This document shows positions 26,635-35,253 of a stretch of 64,000 nt of DNA, in pieces. The stretch is from Tunturibacter empetritectus. GTDB taxonomy: Bacteria > Acidobacteriota > Terriglobia > Terriglobales > Acidobacteriaceae. The position numbers and the translations under genes are program-made. Position 1 is the stretch's first letter. Each line of letters starts with the position of its first letter. Location: contig NZ_CP132932.1 in assembly GCF_040358985.1 (NCBI RefSeq), forward strand, positions 3,534,001-3,598,000, written 5' to 3'. The notes beneath the pieces were generated by a model that ran no database searches, had not been told where the DNA came from, and saw nothing but the letters and a program-made list of their open reading frames with translations.

Positions 26635-27168
26635 TTACGCAGTACGACGGCGTCCCGCTGCCAACTCCCGAACATGATTCAGGAAGATGGACCGCTGTAG
26701 TTCGTCAAGCTGCGAGGTGTACATGGCGATCTCTGCGAGGAAGGGATCGGTCATGAGGACTGCGGTCTCGTCGCGATGTCGAGTGTTCGAGTCGCGCAGC
26801 AGGGCGGAGATGTCAACCTGGAGGGCGCGGGCGAGGCGATCGAGGGAGGACAGGGTCGGCATGGCCTTGCCATTCTCGATCTTGGAGATGTAGGTGCGTG
26901 GCACTCCCATGCGAGCTGCGAGCTGGCGCTGGGAGAGATTGCGCACATGGCGCAGGTCTCGCACGGCGTGGGCAACTTGCAGGCCGCCTTCCTGGGTTGA
27001 TGGTGGGGGAACCAGCGCCAGCGGTGCGGGAGCTGGTTCGGGCTCTTCGACCTCGAGGCATTTGTGGCAGCGGCGGCACAGCGCATTGGCTGTCCGAAAC
27101 TGCACCAAACTGCAGTGGTCGCAACGTAGTACCTCACGTTGTTCGACAGGTGCCATCATGGTTGCCAT
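26635..27168 (-). CDS. XRE family regulator with N-terminal zinc ribbon
   Basis: From ATG 27168 the protein has 177 residues; an ATG at 27213 would add 15. Cys16, Cys19, Cys31, Cys34 and Cys37 (CDHC and CRRCHKC) form a probable zinc ribbon. After a Pro/Ala linker there is an XRE helix-turn-helix at about 67-122 (LRHVRNLSQRQLAARMGVPRTYISKIENGKAMPTLSSLDRLA). The C-terminal 45 residues are helical. The zinc ribbon plus Cro/CI layout is widespread in acidobacteria; targets are unknown. A TTGACA hexamer lies at 27245-27250 on the plus strand in the divergent interval to the HD gene. Confidence 0.85.
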   Translation of the reverse strand: MATMMAPVEQREVLRCDHCSLVQFRTANALCRRCHKCLEVEEPEPAPAPLALVPPPSTQEGGLQVAHAVRDLRHVRNLSQRQLAARMGVPRTYISKIENGKAMPTLSSLDRLARALQVDISALLRDSNTRHRDETAVLMTDPFLAEIAMYTSQLDELQRSIFLNHVRELAAGRRRTA

Positions 27169-27397
27169 AAGTTGTGTTGTTGCGAAGGGACCCAGAGCAA
27201 GGACCCAGCACATGTCCGATAACGGAACATATGATGTGCCTAGATTGACACCCGTATCGAGTGTGAGTCAAGAAGAAAGCCGCAGATTTACACAGAAAGA
27301 CCTAAAAAAACCGAATAGGAACCAAGTTGGTAACTTGCTTACCATGCGGGAAGGCGATAGTTCGCGATCGCGTTAGATTGTTGAAGAGGAGTTTTGC

Positions 27398-28015
27398 ATG
27401 AGCGATGGTTTTGGGCGAGAGCAGGCGCTGGTGTTGCTGGAGGAGTGGACCATGGGCGAGAGCCTGCGGAAGCATGGGCTGGCGGTATCGGTTTGCACGG
27501 AGGCTTATGGAGTGATGGAGGCTTCGCGGTTGGGACTTGCAGGGGAAGAGGCTTCGTCGTTTGTGGAGCGTTATGCGAGTGCGGGGCTGCTGCACGATAT
27601 GGACTATGAACGGCATCCTTCGCTGGAGGAGCATCCGTTTGTTGGAGTGGCGCATTTGCGGGAGCTGGGATGGCCGGAGGAGGTGGTGCATGCGATTCTG
27701 GCGCACGCGGACTACTCGGGAACGCCGCGGGAGACGCACCTGGATAAGGCGCTGTTTGCCTGCGATGAGCTTGCTGGTTTTTTGACGGCATGTGCGCTGG
27801 TGAAACCTTCGAAGTCGATTCATGAGGTTGAGGTGGCGGGGGTGAAAAAGAAGATGAAGGATAAGGCGTTCGCGCGGGCGGTGAAGCGGGAGGATATTAC
27901 GGATGGTGCGGAGCTGCTGGGGTTGAGTGTGGAGGAGCATGTGGGGAATTGCTTGCGGGCGATGCAGGCGCGGGCGGGGGAGCTGGGGCTGGAGGGCCAG
28001 GCCAGCCAGGGTTAG
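27398..28015 (+). CDS. HD-domain hydrolase
   Basis: ATG 27398 has GAGGAG 9 bases upstream. The 205-residue protein carries the HD signature: a first His near 26 (LRKHGLAV), His66-Asp67 in GLLHDMDYERHP, a later His in HAILAHADYSG, and an Asp in FACDELAGF. Proteins of this size and layout are usually annotated as HDIG/HD-superfamily hydrolases acting on nucleotides or phosphate esters. No regulatory domain is fused. Substrate is unknown. Confidence 0.85.
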   Translation: MSDGFGREQALVLLEEWTMGESLRKHGLAVSVCTEAYGVMEASRLGLAGEEASSFVERYASAGLLHDMDYERHPSLEEHPFVGVAHLRELGWPEEVVHAILAHADYSGTPRETHLDKALFACDELAGFLTACALVKPSKSIHEVEVAGVKKKMKDKAFARAVKREDITDGAELLGLSVEEHVGNCLRAMQARAGELGLEGQASQG

Positions 28016-28047
28016 CTTTGTGTCATTGCCGTCTTCGGCCTGCTTGT

Positions 28048-28416
28048 CTAGCGGCAGCTATGGAGGACGACGAGCCAAAGGAGCGATAGGAAGATAGAAC
28101 CGATGATGCCGATGATGAGGATTAGCGGCCGGGTTGTTTTGAATGCGGTCCCGGAGCCTTGGCCGCGGCTGTTTTGCTCGGGGTGTAGCGTGTTGTAGGT
28201 GATAGAGATGTGCTCGTTCTGGGGGATGGCGGTAGGGGATTGGAACTCGTCGGAGTAGAGGCGGCCGTGCGCGTAATAGTCGAAGGCTATGCGGAACTTT
28301 TCGCCGGTCTGGAAGCCGAAGGCGAGAGTGCTGAGGCCGGGAGACTGGTAGCGGCAAGCAGTGACGGTTGCTTCGGTGGCGATCCAGGGTTGGTCGGTCG
28401 CAGGCTGCTTGGTCAC
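28048..28416 (-). CDS. DUF3592-like small membrane protein
   Basis: The 122-residue protein has a soluble beta-rich N-terminal part (ATVTACRY then GEKFRIAFDYYAHGRLYSDEF, ISITYNTLHPEQN) and one C-terminal membrane helix (LILIIGIIGSIFLSLLWLVVL). This resembles DUF3592 domains, in which such a beta segment precedes or lies between helices. Its ATG overlaps the stop of the nicotinamidase gene by four bases, so the two are co-translated. Function is unknown. Confidence 0.65.
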   Translation of the reverse strand: MTKQPATDQPWIATEATVTACRYQSPGLSTLAFGFQTGEKFRIAFDYYAHGRLYSDEFQSPTAIPQNEHISITYNTLHPEQNSRGQGSGTAFKTTRPLILIIGIIGSIFLSLLWLVVLHSCR

Positions 28417-29036
28417 AGATTGTTAGATGTGATGCGCGGAATGCCGGCGACGGCAAGGGCTTCGTCAGTTTCGGCGACGGAGGCTGACAGATTGACAGCG
28501 CGGGTGGCGTCTTCGAGGACGATGGTCTCGAAGCCGAGGGCGTGGCCATCGAGGGCGGAGTAGCGGACGCAGAAGTCGTAGGCGAGGCCGCAGAGGAAGA
28601 GGCGGGTGAGGTTGCGTTCTCTTAAATACCCTGCAAGACCGGTGGGGGTAGTGTGGTCGTTTTCGAGGAAGGCGGAGTAGCTGTCGATGTGGCGGCGGAA
28701 GCCTTTGCGGAGGATGAGTTCGGCGTGGGGGATGTGAAGAGCGGGATGGAAGGCTGCGCCGTCGGTGTGTTGGAGGACGTGTTCGGGCCAAAGGGCCTGC
28801 GGGCCGTAGGGGGCTTCGATCACTTCAAAGGGTTGTCTATTTGAATGGGTGGTGGCGAAGGATATGTGTTGTGGTGGGTGCCAGTCTTGGGTGAGGATCA
28901 CGTGGTCGAAGTTTTTTGCGAGGGCGTTGATGATTGGGACTACGGCGTCGCCGTCTTTGATGGGCAATGCGCCGCCGGGCATGAAGTCGTTCTGAACGTC
29001 GATGACGAGAAGGGCGTCGGTGGGTTGGAGTTGCAT
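28413..29036 (-). CDS. pncA: Nicotinamidase (isochorismatase superfamily)
   Basis: ATG 29036 gives 207 residues, the size of PncA. The catalytic triad is visible as Asp13 (VIDVQNDF), Lys111 (LRKGFRR) and Cys156 (LAYDFCVRYS). The metal ligands lie in QDWHPPQHISF (Asp51, His53) with a later His. The enzyme deamidates nicotinamide to nicotinate for NAD salvage. The GGALPIKDGDAVVPIIN segment is also typical. The start could extend to 29096, but the extra 20 residues run through a hairpin and are not conserved-looking. Confidence 0.93.
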   Translation of the reverse strand: MQLQPTDALLVIDVQNDFMPGGALPIKDGDAVVPIINALAKNFDHVILTQDWHPPQHISFATTHSNRQPFEVIEAPYGPQALWPEHVLQHTDGAAFHPALHIPHAELILRKGFRRHIDSYSAFLENDHTTPTGLAGYLRERNLTRLFLCGLAYDFCVRYSALDGHALGFETIVLEDATRAVNLSASVAETDEALAVAGIPRITSNNL

Positions 29037-29088
29037 CGTGACTTGATGGTAGTGCAACGAGGGATGAGTACGGCCGTCCTGCGGACGA

Positions 29089-29118
29089 TGCCACATCTCA
29101 AAATCGAGATATGGGGCA
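29089..29118. terminator. Small hairpin, possible terminator or repeat
   Basis: TGCCACATCTC faces GAGATATGGGGCA with a short loop and one bulge. It lies between the 3' end of the secreted-protein gene at 29173 and the nicotinamidase start. No long T-tract follows, so it may be a dispersed repeat rather than a terminator. Confidence 0.4.
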
Positions 29119-29172
29119 CCCGGGCGTCATCGAAGATGAAGATGAGTCTGACATTGCTGCCAGCGCTCATGC

Positions 29173-29646
29173 TTACGGTTTGAGGTTTGTGGTGTCCTGG
29201 ATGGTGCCGATTTTTATGTCGGAGCTTCTGCAGTTTTTGTCGAGGCAGAAGCCGGTGATCCAGACTTCGCCGTCGCCTAGCATGACGCCCTGGGAGTTGA
29301 CGAAGAGAGCATCGTATTTTTGCTTCAGGATGACCGAGGAGATATCGTGGGTGATGATGCGGTCGTAGTCCTTGACGAAGGCCTTGGGGGATTTGATGGT
29401 GATGGGACGCTTTCCGGGGTTGACCTTGATGGGATAGTGAACGAGTGCGGCGACGGCGGCTGGGTTGTGCTGGGCGACGGCTTGCTGGAGGTTGAAAAGA
29501 AGCTGCTGAACTTTGGCGTGGCTACCGACCGAGAGGTCGATGGATTTGTCGAGTTCCGTGGTGGGAGTTTGAGCGATGCCGCGGGCTGGCAGGAGAAGTG
29601 CGCCGGAGATCAGGATTAGTTGTACGAGTTTGGTTCGGAGGTTCAT
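29173..29646 (-). CDS. Secreted protein of unknown function
   Basis: The 157-residue product starts with a signal peptide (about 1-25, LILISGALLLPARGIAQ). The mature part has a helical segment (VQQLLFNLQQAVAQHNPAAVAALVHYPIKV) followed by strands (SVILKQKYDALFVNSQGVMLGDGEVWITGFC) and a Cys pair (CLDKNC). The layout is reminiscent of small NTF2-like or SnoaL-like export proteins, but I cannot assign a family from sequence alone. It appears monocistronic; the carboxyltransferase gene is divergent upstream. Confidence 0.75.
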   Translation of the reverse strand: MNLRTKLVQLILISGALLLPARGIAQTPTTELDKSIDLSVGSHAKVQQLLFNLQQAVAQHNPAAVAALVHYPIKVNPGKRPITIKSPKAFVKDYDRIITHDISSVILKQKYDALFVNSQGVMLGDGEVWITGFCLDKNCRSSDIKIGTIQDTTNLKP

Positions 29647-29795
29647 TCTGTGTCTCCGTGGTAGAGGTCTGAACTATCTCTGGATTCAGTTCGAAGATAG
29701 GGTACACGGGTTCGGAGGAGACGGTGAACGTATTGTGCGGCTAAGATGCTAGGCTGGCGCGATTTTGTGAATGGCCGGTTATCGGAGGATGGAAG

Positions 29796-31502
29796 TTGGA
29801 GAGTTCGTTGGGTTCGAAGCTGGATGTGAAGGCGGCGCGGTTCGGTGCGAATTGTGCAGCGTTGCAGGTGTTGATGGCGGCTTTGCGGGTCTCGGAGGAC
29901 GAGATTCGGCTGGGTGGTGGGGCGAAGGCAGCGGAGGCGCAGAAGGCCAAGGGGCGGCTGACGGTGCGGGAGCGGCTGGCGTTGCTGCTGGATGAGGGCA
30001 ACGAGTTTCTGGAGCTTGGGCTGTGGGCGGCGCATGGGATGTATGGCGAGTATGGCGGTGCGCCGGCGGCTGGGGTGGTGACTGGGCTGGGACGGGTGAG
30101 TGGACGGCTGTGCATGATCGTGGCGAATGACGCGACGGTGAAGGCAGGGGCGTTTTTTCCGATGACAGCGAAGAAGGTGCTGCGGGCGCAGACGATTGCG
30201 CTGGAGAACCGGATTCCTACGCTGTATCTGGTGGATTCGGCGGGGGTGTTTCTCCCGCTGCAGGAGGATGTGTTTCCGGATACGGATGATTTTGGCAGGG
30301 TGTTTCGCAATAACGCGGTGATGAGTTCGCTGGGGGTGCCGCAGATTACGGCGATTATGGGGATGTGCGTGGCGGGTGGGGCTTATCTGCCGGTGATGAC
30401 GGATACGGTGTTGATGACGGAGGGGTCGGGGTTGTTTCTGGCGGGGCCGTCGCTGGTGCAGGCGGCGATTGGGCAGAAGACGGACGCCGAGGAGCTGGGT
30501 GGGGCGGCGATGCATGCGGAGATCTCGGGCACCGTGGACTTCAAGGAGCCGAATGATCATCTGTGCCTGGCACGGTTACGTTCTCTGGTAGGGAAGATTG
30601 GTTCGCCGGCGAAGGCTCCGTTTAGTGTTGTGGGGTACGACGCAGCGAAGGATGCTCCAAAGTATGCGGCGGAGGATTTGTATGGGTTGATCGATCCCGA
30701 TCCGGCGAAGGCTGCGAGCAATGTGTACGACATGCGCGAGGTGATTGCGCGGATTGTGGATCGCTCGGAGTTTGATGAGTATAAGGCGGATTTTGGGCGG
30801 ACGGTGTTGTGTGGATATGCGCGGATTGGCGGGCGGGCCGTGGGGATTGTGGCGAATCAGAAGGTGCACCAGTCGCAGACGGTGGCTGTGGGACCGCAGG
30901 CTGGGGAGAAGAGGACGGAGTTTGGCGGGGTGATCTATACGGAGAGTGCGCAGAAGGCGGCGCGGTTCATTATGGATTGCAACCAGAGTCTGGTGCCGCT
31001 GATCTTTCTGCATGATGTGAATGGGTTCATGGTGGGGAAGGATGCGGAGTGGAGCGGGATTATTCGTGCTGGCGCGAAGATGGTTTCGGCAGTGAGTACT
31101 TCGGTTGTGCCCAAAATAACCGTGATTGTAGGCGGGAGCTTTGGGGCGGGGCACTATGCGATGTGCGGGAAGGCTTATGATCCGCGGTTTTTGTTTGCGT
31201 GGCCTACGGCTCGGTATGCGGTGATGAGCGGAGCTTCGGCGGCGAATACGTTGGCTGAGGTACGGGCGAAGCAGATGGAGCGTGGGGGAAAAGTGCTGTC
31301 GGATGCGGAGAAGAAGGCGCTGCATGACGAGATCAAGTCGTCGTATGATGCGCAGGCTGATCCGAGGTATGGGGCCGCGAGGCTTTGGATTGATTCGATT
31401 ATTGACCCTGTGAAGACGCGGGAGGTGCTGATGACGGCGCTGGAAGCGGCTAGTTTGAATCCTGAGGTGGCGCGGTTTAATCCGGGGGTTTTGCAGACGT
31501 GA
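29796..31502 (+). CDS. Methylcrotonyl-CoA carboxylase beta (carboxyltransferase) subunit
   Basis: TTG 29796 is preceded by CGGAGG at a good distance; 568 residues, close to the MccB/LiuB length. The N-terminal carboxyltransferase domain has KGRLTVRERLALLLDEG, and the acyl-CoA oxyanion loops are GMCVAGGAYLPVM and GGSFGAGHYAMCGKAYDPRF. The FLHDVNGFMVGKDAE segment near 405 is characteristic of methylcrotonyl- or geranyl-CoA carboxylases. Leucine degradation is supported by HMG-CoA lyase and enoyl-CoA hydratase genes downstream. No biotin carboxylase/BCCP alpha subunit is in the window, so it must be elsewhere. Confidence 0.9.
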   Translation: MESSLGSKLDVKAARFGANCAALQVLMAALRVSEDEIRLGGGAKAAEAQKAKGRLTVRERLALLLDEGNEFLELGLWAAHGMYGEYGGAPAAGVVTGLGRVSGRLCMIVANDATVKAGAFFPMTAKKVLRAQTIALENRIPTLYLVDSAGVFLPLQEDVFPDTDDFGRVFRNNAVMSSLGVPQITAIMGMCVAGGAYLPVMTDTVLMTEGSGLFLAGPSLVQAAIGQKTDAEELGGAAMHAEISGTVDFKEPNDHLCLARLRSLVGKIGSPAKAPFSVVGYDAAKDAPKYAAEDLYGLIDPDPAKAASNVYDMREVIARIVDRSEFDEYKADFGRTVLCGYARIGGRAVGIVANQKVHQSQTVAVGPQAGEKRTEFGGVIYTESAQKAARFIMDCNQSLVPLIFLHDVNGFMVGKDAEWSGIIRAGAKMVSAVSTSVVPKITVIVGGSFGAGHYAMCGKAYDPRFLFAWPTARYAVMSGASAANTLAEVRAKQMERGGKVLSDAEKKALHDEIKSSYDAQADPRYGAARLWIDSIIDPVKTREVLMTALEAASLNPEVARFNPGVLQT

Positions 31503-31518
31503 TTTCGCGAGGTAAAGG

Positions 31519-31932
31519 ATGACTCTCAAAGAACTAGAAGACACTTTGCCCAACGGCTTTCATGACGCACAAATAGGCAGTATCGCAGTAGATTTCCTCA
31601 CTTCTAGCGCGACACTGAGGTTGAAGATACTAACGAGTCTTCCGGACACGGAAGAAGAAACAGGTGTTTTGTATAGAGAGATCGCTATACAGCTGGAAGG
31701 GCTTCGAGGAATCCATCTGACCAGTTTTGGAAGCATGAAAAATTACCCAAATCTAAATTGCTGGATGAAGGTTCAGGGATTCAAACCAACTGAAGATTCA
31801 CTGAGCGTACCGAACATGAGAGGTTTAGACAGCGATACTTTCTATGGGTTCTTTGTTCATGATTGGAATGACTCCATCTATCTCTCAGCAGAGACTGCGA
31901 CACTCATCGAATCGTGGTTGTTGCGGATGTAG
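31519..31932 (+). CDS. Imm50-like small protein (putative orphan immunity protein)
   Basis: The 137-residue protein starts at ATG 31519, with GAGG upstream. It shows the 'L...FHDA.I..I.VDF......L.L.I' N-terminal pattern (GFHDAQIGSIAVDFLTSSATLRLKI), alternating strands, and a C-terminal WNDSIYLSAETATLIESW. This resembles Imm50-type polymorphic-toxin immunity proteins, which often occur without a toxin. Codon use is clearly more AT-rich than the flanking genes, suggesting recent transfer. It sits between the carboxyltransferase and HMG-CoA lyase genes in the same direction. No toxin gene is nearby. Family call is moderate; function is not shown. Confidence 0.6.
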   Translation: MTLKELEDTLPNGFHDAQIGSIAVDFLTSSATLRLKILTSLPDTEEETGVLYREIAIQLEGLRGIHLTSFGSMKNYPNLNCWMKVQGFKPTEDSLSVPNMRGLDSDTFYGFFVHDWNDSIYLSAETATLIESWLLRM

Positions 31933-31940
31933 GGGTGCTT

Positions 31941-32075
31941 ATGGAAATCGTTCGAAAGAATGGAATCGACAGTAAAGTTTGTTCGCGCTGCCGAGTATGG
32001 AAGCAGCTTAACAATTTTTCAAGGGATCAAATCCATGGAATTGCTCAAGGTCATCGGCATTTTCGGTGTAAGTAG
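31941..32075 (+). CDS. Mini Cys-rich protein (44 residues)
   Basis: ATG 31941 opens a 44-codon frame, 8 bases after the Imm50-like stop. It contains KVCSRCRVWKQLNNFSRDQ and ends HRHFRCK. The first half matches the 'K.C..C...K.L..F..D' beginning of small zinc fingers found in phages and next to HNH nucleases. Those normally finish with a second CxxC, of which only one Cys remains here. It is AT-rich like its neighbour and may be a decayed fragment. Confidence 0.4.
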   Translation: MEIVRKNGIDSKVCSRCRVWKQLNNFSRDQIHGIAQGHRHFRCK

Positions 32076-32106
32076 TGTCACAGTGATGTTCGAAAGTTGA
32101 GAGCTA

Positions 32107-32970
32107 ATGGTAAAGATTATTGAGTGTCCGCGGGATGCCTGGCAGGGGCTGCCGAAGAATATGCCGGCGGAGGTGAAGGCGGACTACCTGCGGGTGTTGG
32201 TTGCGGCGGGGTTCAAGCACATCGATGCGGTGAGCTTTGTTTCTCGGTCGGCGGTGCCGCAGATGGCGGACTCTGAGCTGGTGCTGGAGTATCTGGACCC
32301 TCCGGATGATGTGGAGATTATTAGCATCGTGGTGAATGCGAAGGGTGCGGAGCGGGCGGTGAAGACGGGGAGCGTGCAGACGCTGGGGTTTCCTTATTCG
32401 GTGTCGCCGACGTTTTTGCAGAGGAATCAGGGGCAGACGCCGGAGGAGGCGCTGGAGGAGCTAGAGAAGATTGGCACGCTAGCGTACAAGGCGGGGATGG
32501 ATGTGGTGGCGTATATCTCGATGGCGTTTGGGAATCCTTATGGCGAGGCGTGGGATATCGACGAGGTGGTGGCGGCTTGCGATCTGTTGGCGGATAACGG
32601 CGTGACGCAGATCTCGCTGGCGGATACGGTGGGGCTGGCGACACCGAAGCAGGTGAGCGATCTGGTGGCGGATGTGATGGCGGTGCATGAGGGGATTGAG
32701 ATTGGGGTGCATCTGCATGCGAGGCCGGAGGAGGCTGCGGAGAAGATTCGGGCGGCGTATGAGGCTGGGTGCAGGCGGTTCGATGCGGCGATTGGCGGGC
32801 TGGGCGGGTGTCCGTTTGCCCAGGATGCGCTGGTGGGGAATGTCGCGACGGAGGTGTTGCTGGCGGAGTTGAAGGGGCTGGGTGCTGAGTTGGAGCCGCT
32901 GCGGCCGTTGGATGGGTTGCTGGCGGCGAGCGCGGAGATCTTGCGGAAGTATGGGGAGAGAGTGCAGTAG
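32107..32970 (+). CDS. Hydroxymethylglutaryl-CoA lyase
   Basis: The 287-residue TIM-barrel enzyme belongs to the HMGL-like family. Visible features include ECPRDAWQGLP (first metal ligand), KHIDAVSFVSRSAVPQMAD, ISLADTVGLATPKQ, GVHLHARPEEA (metal His pair) and the catalytic-cysteine loop GGLGGCPFAQDA. It cleaves HMG-CoA to acetyl-CoA and acetoacetate, the final step of leucine catabolism. In the first motif the usual 'EV.PRDG.Q' is slightly changed to 'ECPRDAWQ'. The flanking genes support the leucine pathway role. Confidence 0.93.
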   Translation: MVKIIECPRDAWQGLPKNMPAEVKADYLRVLVAAGFKHIDAVSFVSRSAVPQMADSELVLEYLDPPDDVEIISIVVNAKGAERAVKTGSVQTLGFPYSVSPTFLQRNQGQTPEEALEELEKIGTLAYKAGMDVVAYISMAFGNPYGEAWDIDEVVAACDLLADNGVTQISLADTVGLATPKQVSDLVADVMAVHEGIEIGVHLHARPEEAAEKIRAAYEAGCRRFDAAIGGLGGCPFAQDALVGNVATEVLLAELKGLGAELEPLRPLDGLLAASAEILRKYGERVQ

Positions 32971-33035
32971 GGCAGCGAGTCAGCGAGTTAGCAAGTCAGC
33001 GTCAGCAGCCTGATCGAGTAGAGTTAGGAGGTTTT

Positions 33036-33818
33036 GTGAGTTATGTAACTATTTTGGTTGCTGATGTGGACGGGGTTCGGATGATTACTTTGAATCGTCC
33101 GGAGCGGCGCAATGCGATGACGCCCGAGATGCAGCAGGAGCTGATTCAGGCGATGGAAGAGGCTGCCTCTAGCGACTGCAGCGTGGTAGTCTTCGCTGGC
33201 GCAGGAGATGCGTTTTGTGCGGGATTAGATTTGAGCGCGCTGCAGGGGATGAATGATAAGTCCGCTGCGGAACATACCGCGGATGCGGAGCGGATTGCAC
33301 GGCTGTTTCGGACTTTGTATGAGCTGCCGAAGCCTACGATTGCGGCGGTGCATGGAGCGGCGATTGCGGGTGGGACCGGCTTGGCCACGATGTGCGACTT
33401 CACGCTGGCGGTGCCGGGGGCGAAGTTCGGATATACGGAGGTGAAGATTGGATTTGTGCCGGCGGTGGTGTCGGCTTTTCTGGTGTTGCAGATTGGGGAG
33501 AAGCCGGCTCGGGACCTGCTGCTGACGGGGCGGATCTTTACCAGCGAAGAGGCGTCGCGGCTGGGGCTGGTGAATGAGGTTGTCGACGCGGAGAAGCTGA
33601 CGGCGCGCACGCTGGAGCTGGTGGGGATGTTGCGGGCAAATAGTCCGGAGGCGATGGCGGCAACCAAGCGGCTGCTGAGGGCGCAGAATAAGCCGTGGCT
33701 CGATGCGGCGATTGCGGAGGCGTTGGCGGCGAATGCGGAGGCCAGAGGGACGCATGATTTTCGCGAGGGTGTGGCGGCGTTTCTGGAGAAGAGGAAGCCG
33801 GTTTGGGGCAGGGACTGA
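33036..33818 (+). CDS. Enoyl-CoA hydratase/isomerase, probably methylglutaconyl-CoA hydratase
   Basis: GTG 33036 has TTAGGAGG upstream; 260 residues. It shows the crotonase fold with N-terminal NRPERRNAMTPEM, oxyanion-hole loops AGDAFCAGLDLSAL and GAAIAGGTGLATMCDFTLA, and the C-terminal FREGVAAFLEKRKPVW helix. The position after HMG-CoA lyase and MCC beta points to 3-methylglutaconyl-CoA hydratase (LiuC), but crotonases are hard to separate by sequence. The 65 bases before it hold short direct repeats (GTCAGCGAGT-type). Confidence 0.9.
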   Translation: MSYVTILVADVDGVRMITLNRPERRNAMTPEMQQELIQAMEEAASSDCSVVVFAGAGDAFCAGLDLSALQGMNDKSAAEHTADAERIARLFRTLYELPKPTIAAVHGAAIAGGTGLATMCDFTLAVPGAKFGYTEVKIGFVPAVVSAFLVLQIGEKPARDLLLTGRIFTSEEASRLGLVNEVVDAEKLTARTLELVGMLRANSPEAMAATKRLLRAQNKPWLDAAIAEALAANAEARGTHDFREGVAAFLEKRKPVWGRD

Positions 33819-33895
33819 TAGTGTGGGGATCCCAGCCGCTGCCCGCTGGAGGTTCGTCGATCTGAATTGTCGTTCAGATTAGGTAGACTGTCTGG

Positions 33896-34369
33896 ATGAC
33901 TGAAGTAGTTGCAGAGAAGCGTGTGGGGGAGGCCCGCATACGGGTTCGGTATGCCGAGACCGATCAGATGGGCGTGGTGTATCACTCGAACTACCTGATC
34001 TGGTTTGAGGTGGGGCGGGTGGAACTGATCCGCAGCATGGGGCTGGACTATAAGCGGATGGAAGTGGAAGAGGGCTGCGGGATTGCGGTGGTGGACGTGC
34101 ATGTGCGATATCGCTCGCCGGCCCGGTATGACGATGAGTTGGTGGTGGAGACGAGGTTGGTGGCGGCTCGTGGAGCGGTGATCAAGTTCGGGTATAGGGT
34201 GCTGCGGATTGGAGATGGCACGCTGCTGTGCGAGGGCGAAACGGTGCATGTGGTGGTGGGCAAGGAGATGAAGAAGAGAGGTCTGCCGCCAAAGTATGCG
34301 GAACGTTTTGCGGCTTATCTTAAGGCTCATGCATCCGATGGAGTAGATGGTTTGCAGTCAGATCGGTGA
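33896..34369 (+). CDS. Acyl-CoA thioesterase, YbgC/FadM hotdog family
   Basis: The 157-residue protein has the hotdog thioesterase signature VRYAETDQMGVVYHSNYLIWFEVGR with the catalytic Asp and a following VELIRSMGLDYK, then a beta sheet (VVDVHVRYRSPARYDDELVVETR). YbgC-type enzymes hydrolyse short or medium acyl-CoAs, or 4-hydroxybenzoyl-CoA. It lies 77 bases after the hydratase in the same direction and may recycle CoA in the catabolic operon. Confidence 0.9.
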   Translation: MTEVVAEKRVGEARIRVRYAETDQMGVVYHSNYLIWFEVGRVELIRSMGLDYKRMEVEEGCGIAVVDVHVRYRSPARYDDELVVETRLVAARGAVIKFGYRVLRIGDGTLLCEGETVHVVVGKEMKKRGLPPKYAERFAAYLKAHASDGVDGLQSDR

Positions 34370-34383
34370 TGAGGTGAGGTTGG

Positions 34384-35121
34384 ATGAGTACTGACAAGAA
34401 GATTGCGCTGATTACGGGTGGGAATAAGGGAATTGGCCTCGAGACGGCTCGGCAGCTTGGGAAGCTTGGGATTACGGTGCTGATTGGCGTTCGCGATGAA
34501 GCTAAGGGTGAAGCTGCGGTTACAGAGCTGAAGAAGGATGGCGTCGAAGCGCGGGCGGTGAAGCTTGATATGGATAATTCGGCGGACTATGCGGCTGTGG
34601 CGAAGTTGATCGAGAAGGACTATGGACGGCTGGATATTCTGGTCAACAATGCCGGTATTTTTCTCGACGGTCGGAAGGGAAATGAGACCACCAAGACCTC
34701 GAAGGAGATTCTGCAGAAGACTTTTAATACAAACTTCTTTGCAGTGGTGGGGCTGACGCAGGCGTTGCTTCCTCTGTTGAAGAAGAGTCTGGGTGGGCGG
34801 ATCGTAAATCTTTCGAGCATCCTGGGTTCAAATACGCTGCATGCAACGCCAGGATCGTTTATCTACGATGCGAAGACGTTTGCTTATGACGCTTCGAAGG
34901 CGGCGCTGAACTCGTTTACGATTCACCTTGCGCATGAGTTGAAAGATACGAAGATCAAGGTGAACTCGGCGCATCCGGGGTGGGTGAAGACGGAGATGGG
35001 CGGCGAGGGCGCACAGCTCGACATCGAGACCGGTGCCAAGACCTCGGTCGAGCTGGCGACGCTGCAGGACAGCGGGCCGAATGGTGAGTTCCTTCACCTT
35101 GGCAAGGCATTGCCCTGGTAG
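34384..35121 (+). CDS. Short-chain dehydrogenase/reductase, carbonyl-reductase-like
   Basis: The 245-residue SDR starts 14 bases after the thioesterase stop. It has the Rossmann motif TGGNKGIGLETA, NNAGIF near residue 90, a catalytic Ser region (IVNLSSILGS) and the YxxxK pair in YDASKAALNS. SAHPGWVKTEMGG is typical of carbonyl-reductase-like (CBR1-type) members. NADP preference is plausible but not proven. The substrate is unknown. Repeat copy F begins 8 bases after the stop. Confidence 0.9.
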   Translation: MSTDKKIALITGGNKGIGLETARQLGKLGITVLIGVRDEAKGEAAVTELKKDGVEARAVKLDMDNSADYAAVAKLIEKDYGRLDILVNNAGIFLDGRKGNETTKTSKEILQKTFNTNFFAVVGLTQALLPLLKKSLGGRIVNLSSILGSNTLHATPGSFIYDAKTFAYDASKAALNSFTIHLAHELKDTKIKVNSAHPGWVKTEMGGEGAQLDIETGAKTSVELATLQDSGPNGEFLHLGKALPW

Positions 35122-35128
35122 GTGCTTT

Positions 35129-35225
35129 GTCCTGCCGGACGGGCCCACTGCGCGTGGGGCGGCCACTTCGTGGCGTGTATACCTTGTTTGGGCAGGTTAT
35201 CGGCGCGGAACCTCCCGTTGGTCGG
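35129..35225. repeat. Palindromic intergenic element, copy F (left half)
   Basis: It begins GTCCTGCCGGACGGGCCCAC, then GGGGCGGCCACTTCGTGGC, in which the central hairpin keeps pairing through compensatory change (CCAC/GTGG instead of TCAC/GTGA), then GTGTATACC and the interior motif CCTCCCGTTGGTCGG. It is between the convergent SDR and B12-binding genes. Confidence 0.83.
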
Positions 35226-35253
35226 CACTGACTCTAGTTTGCGACCAAGTTTT

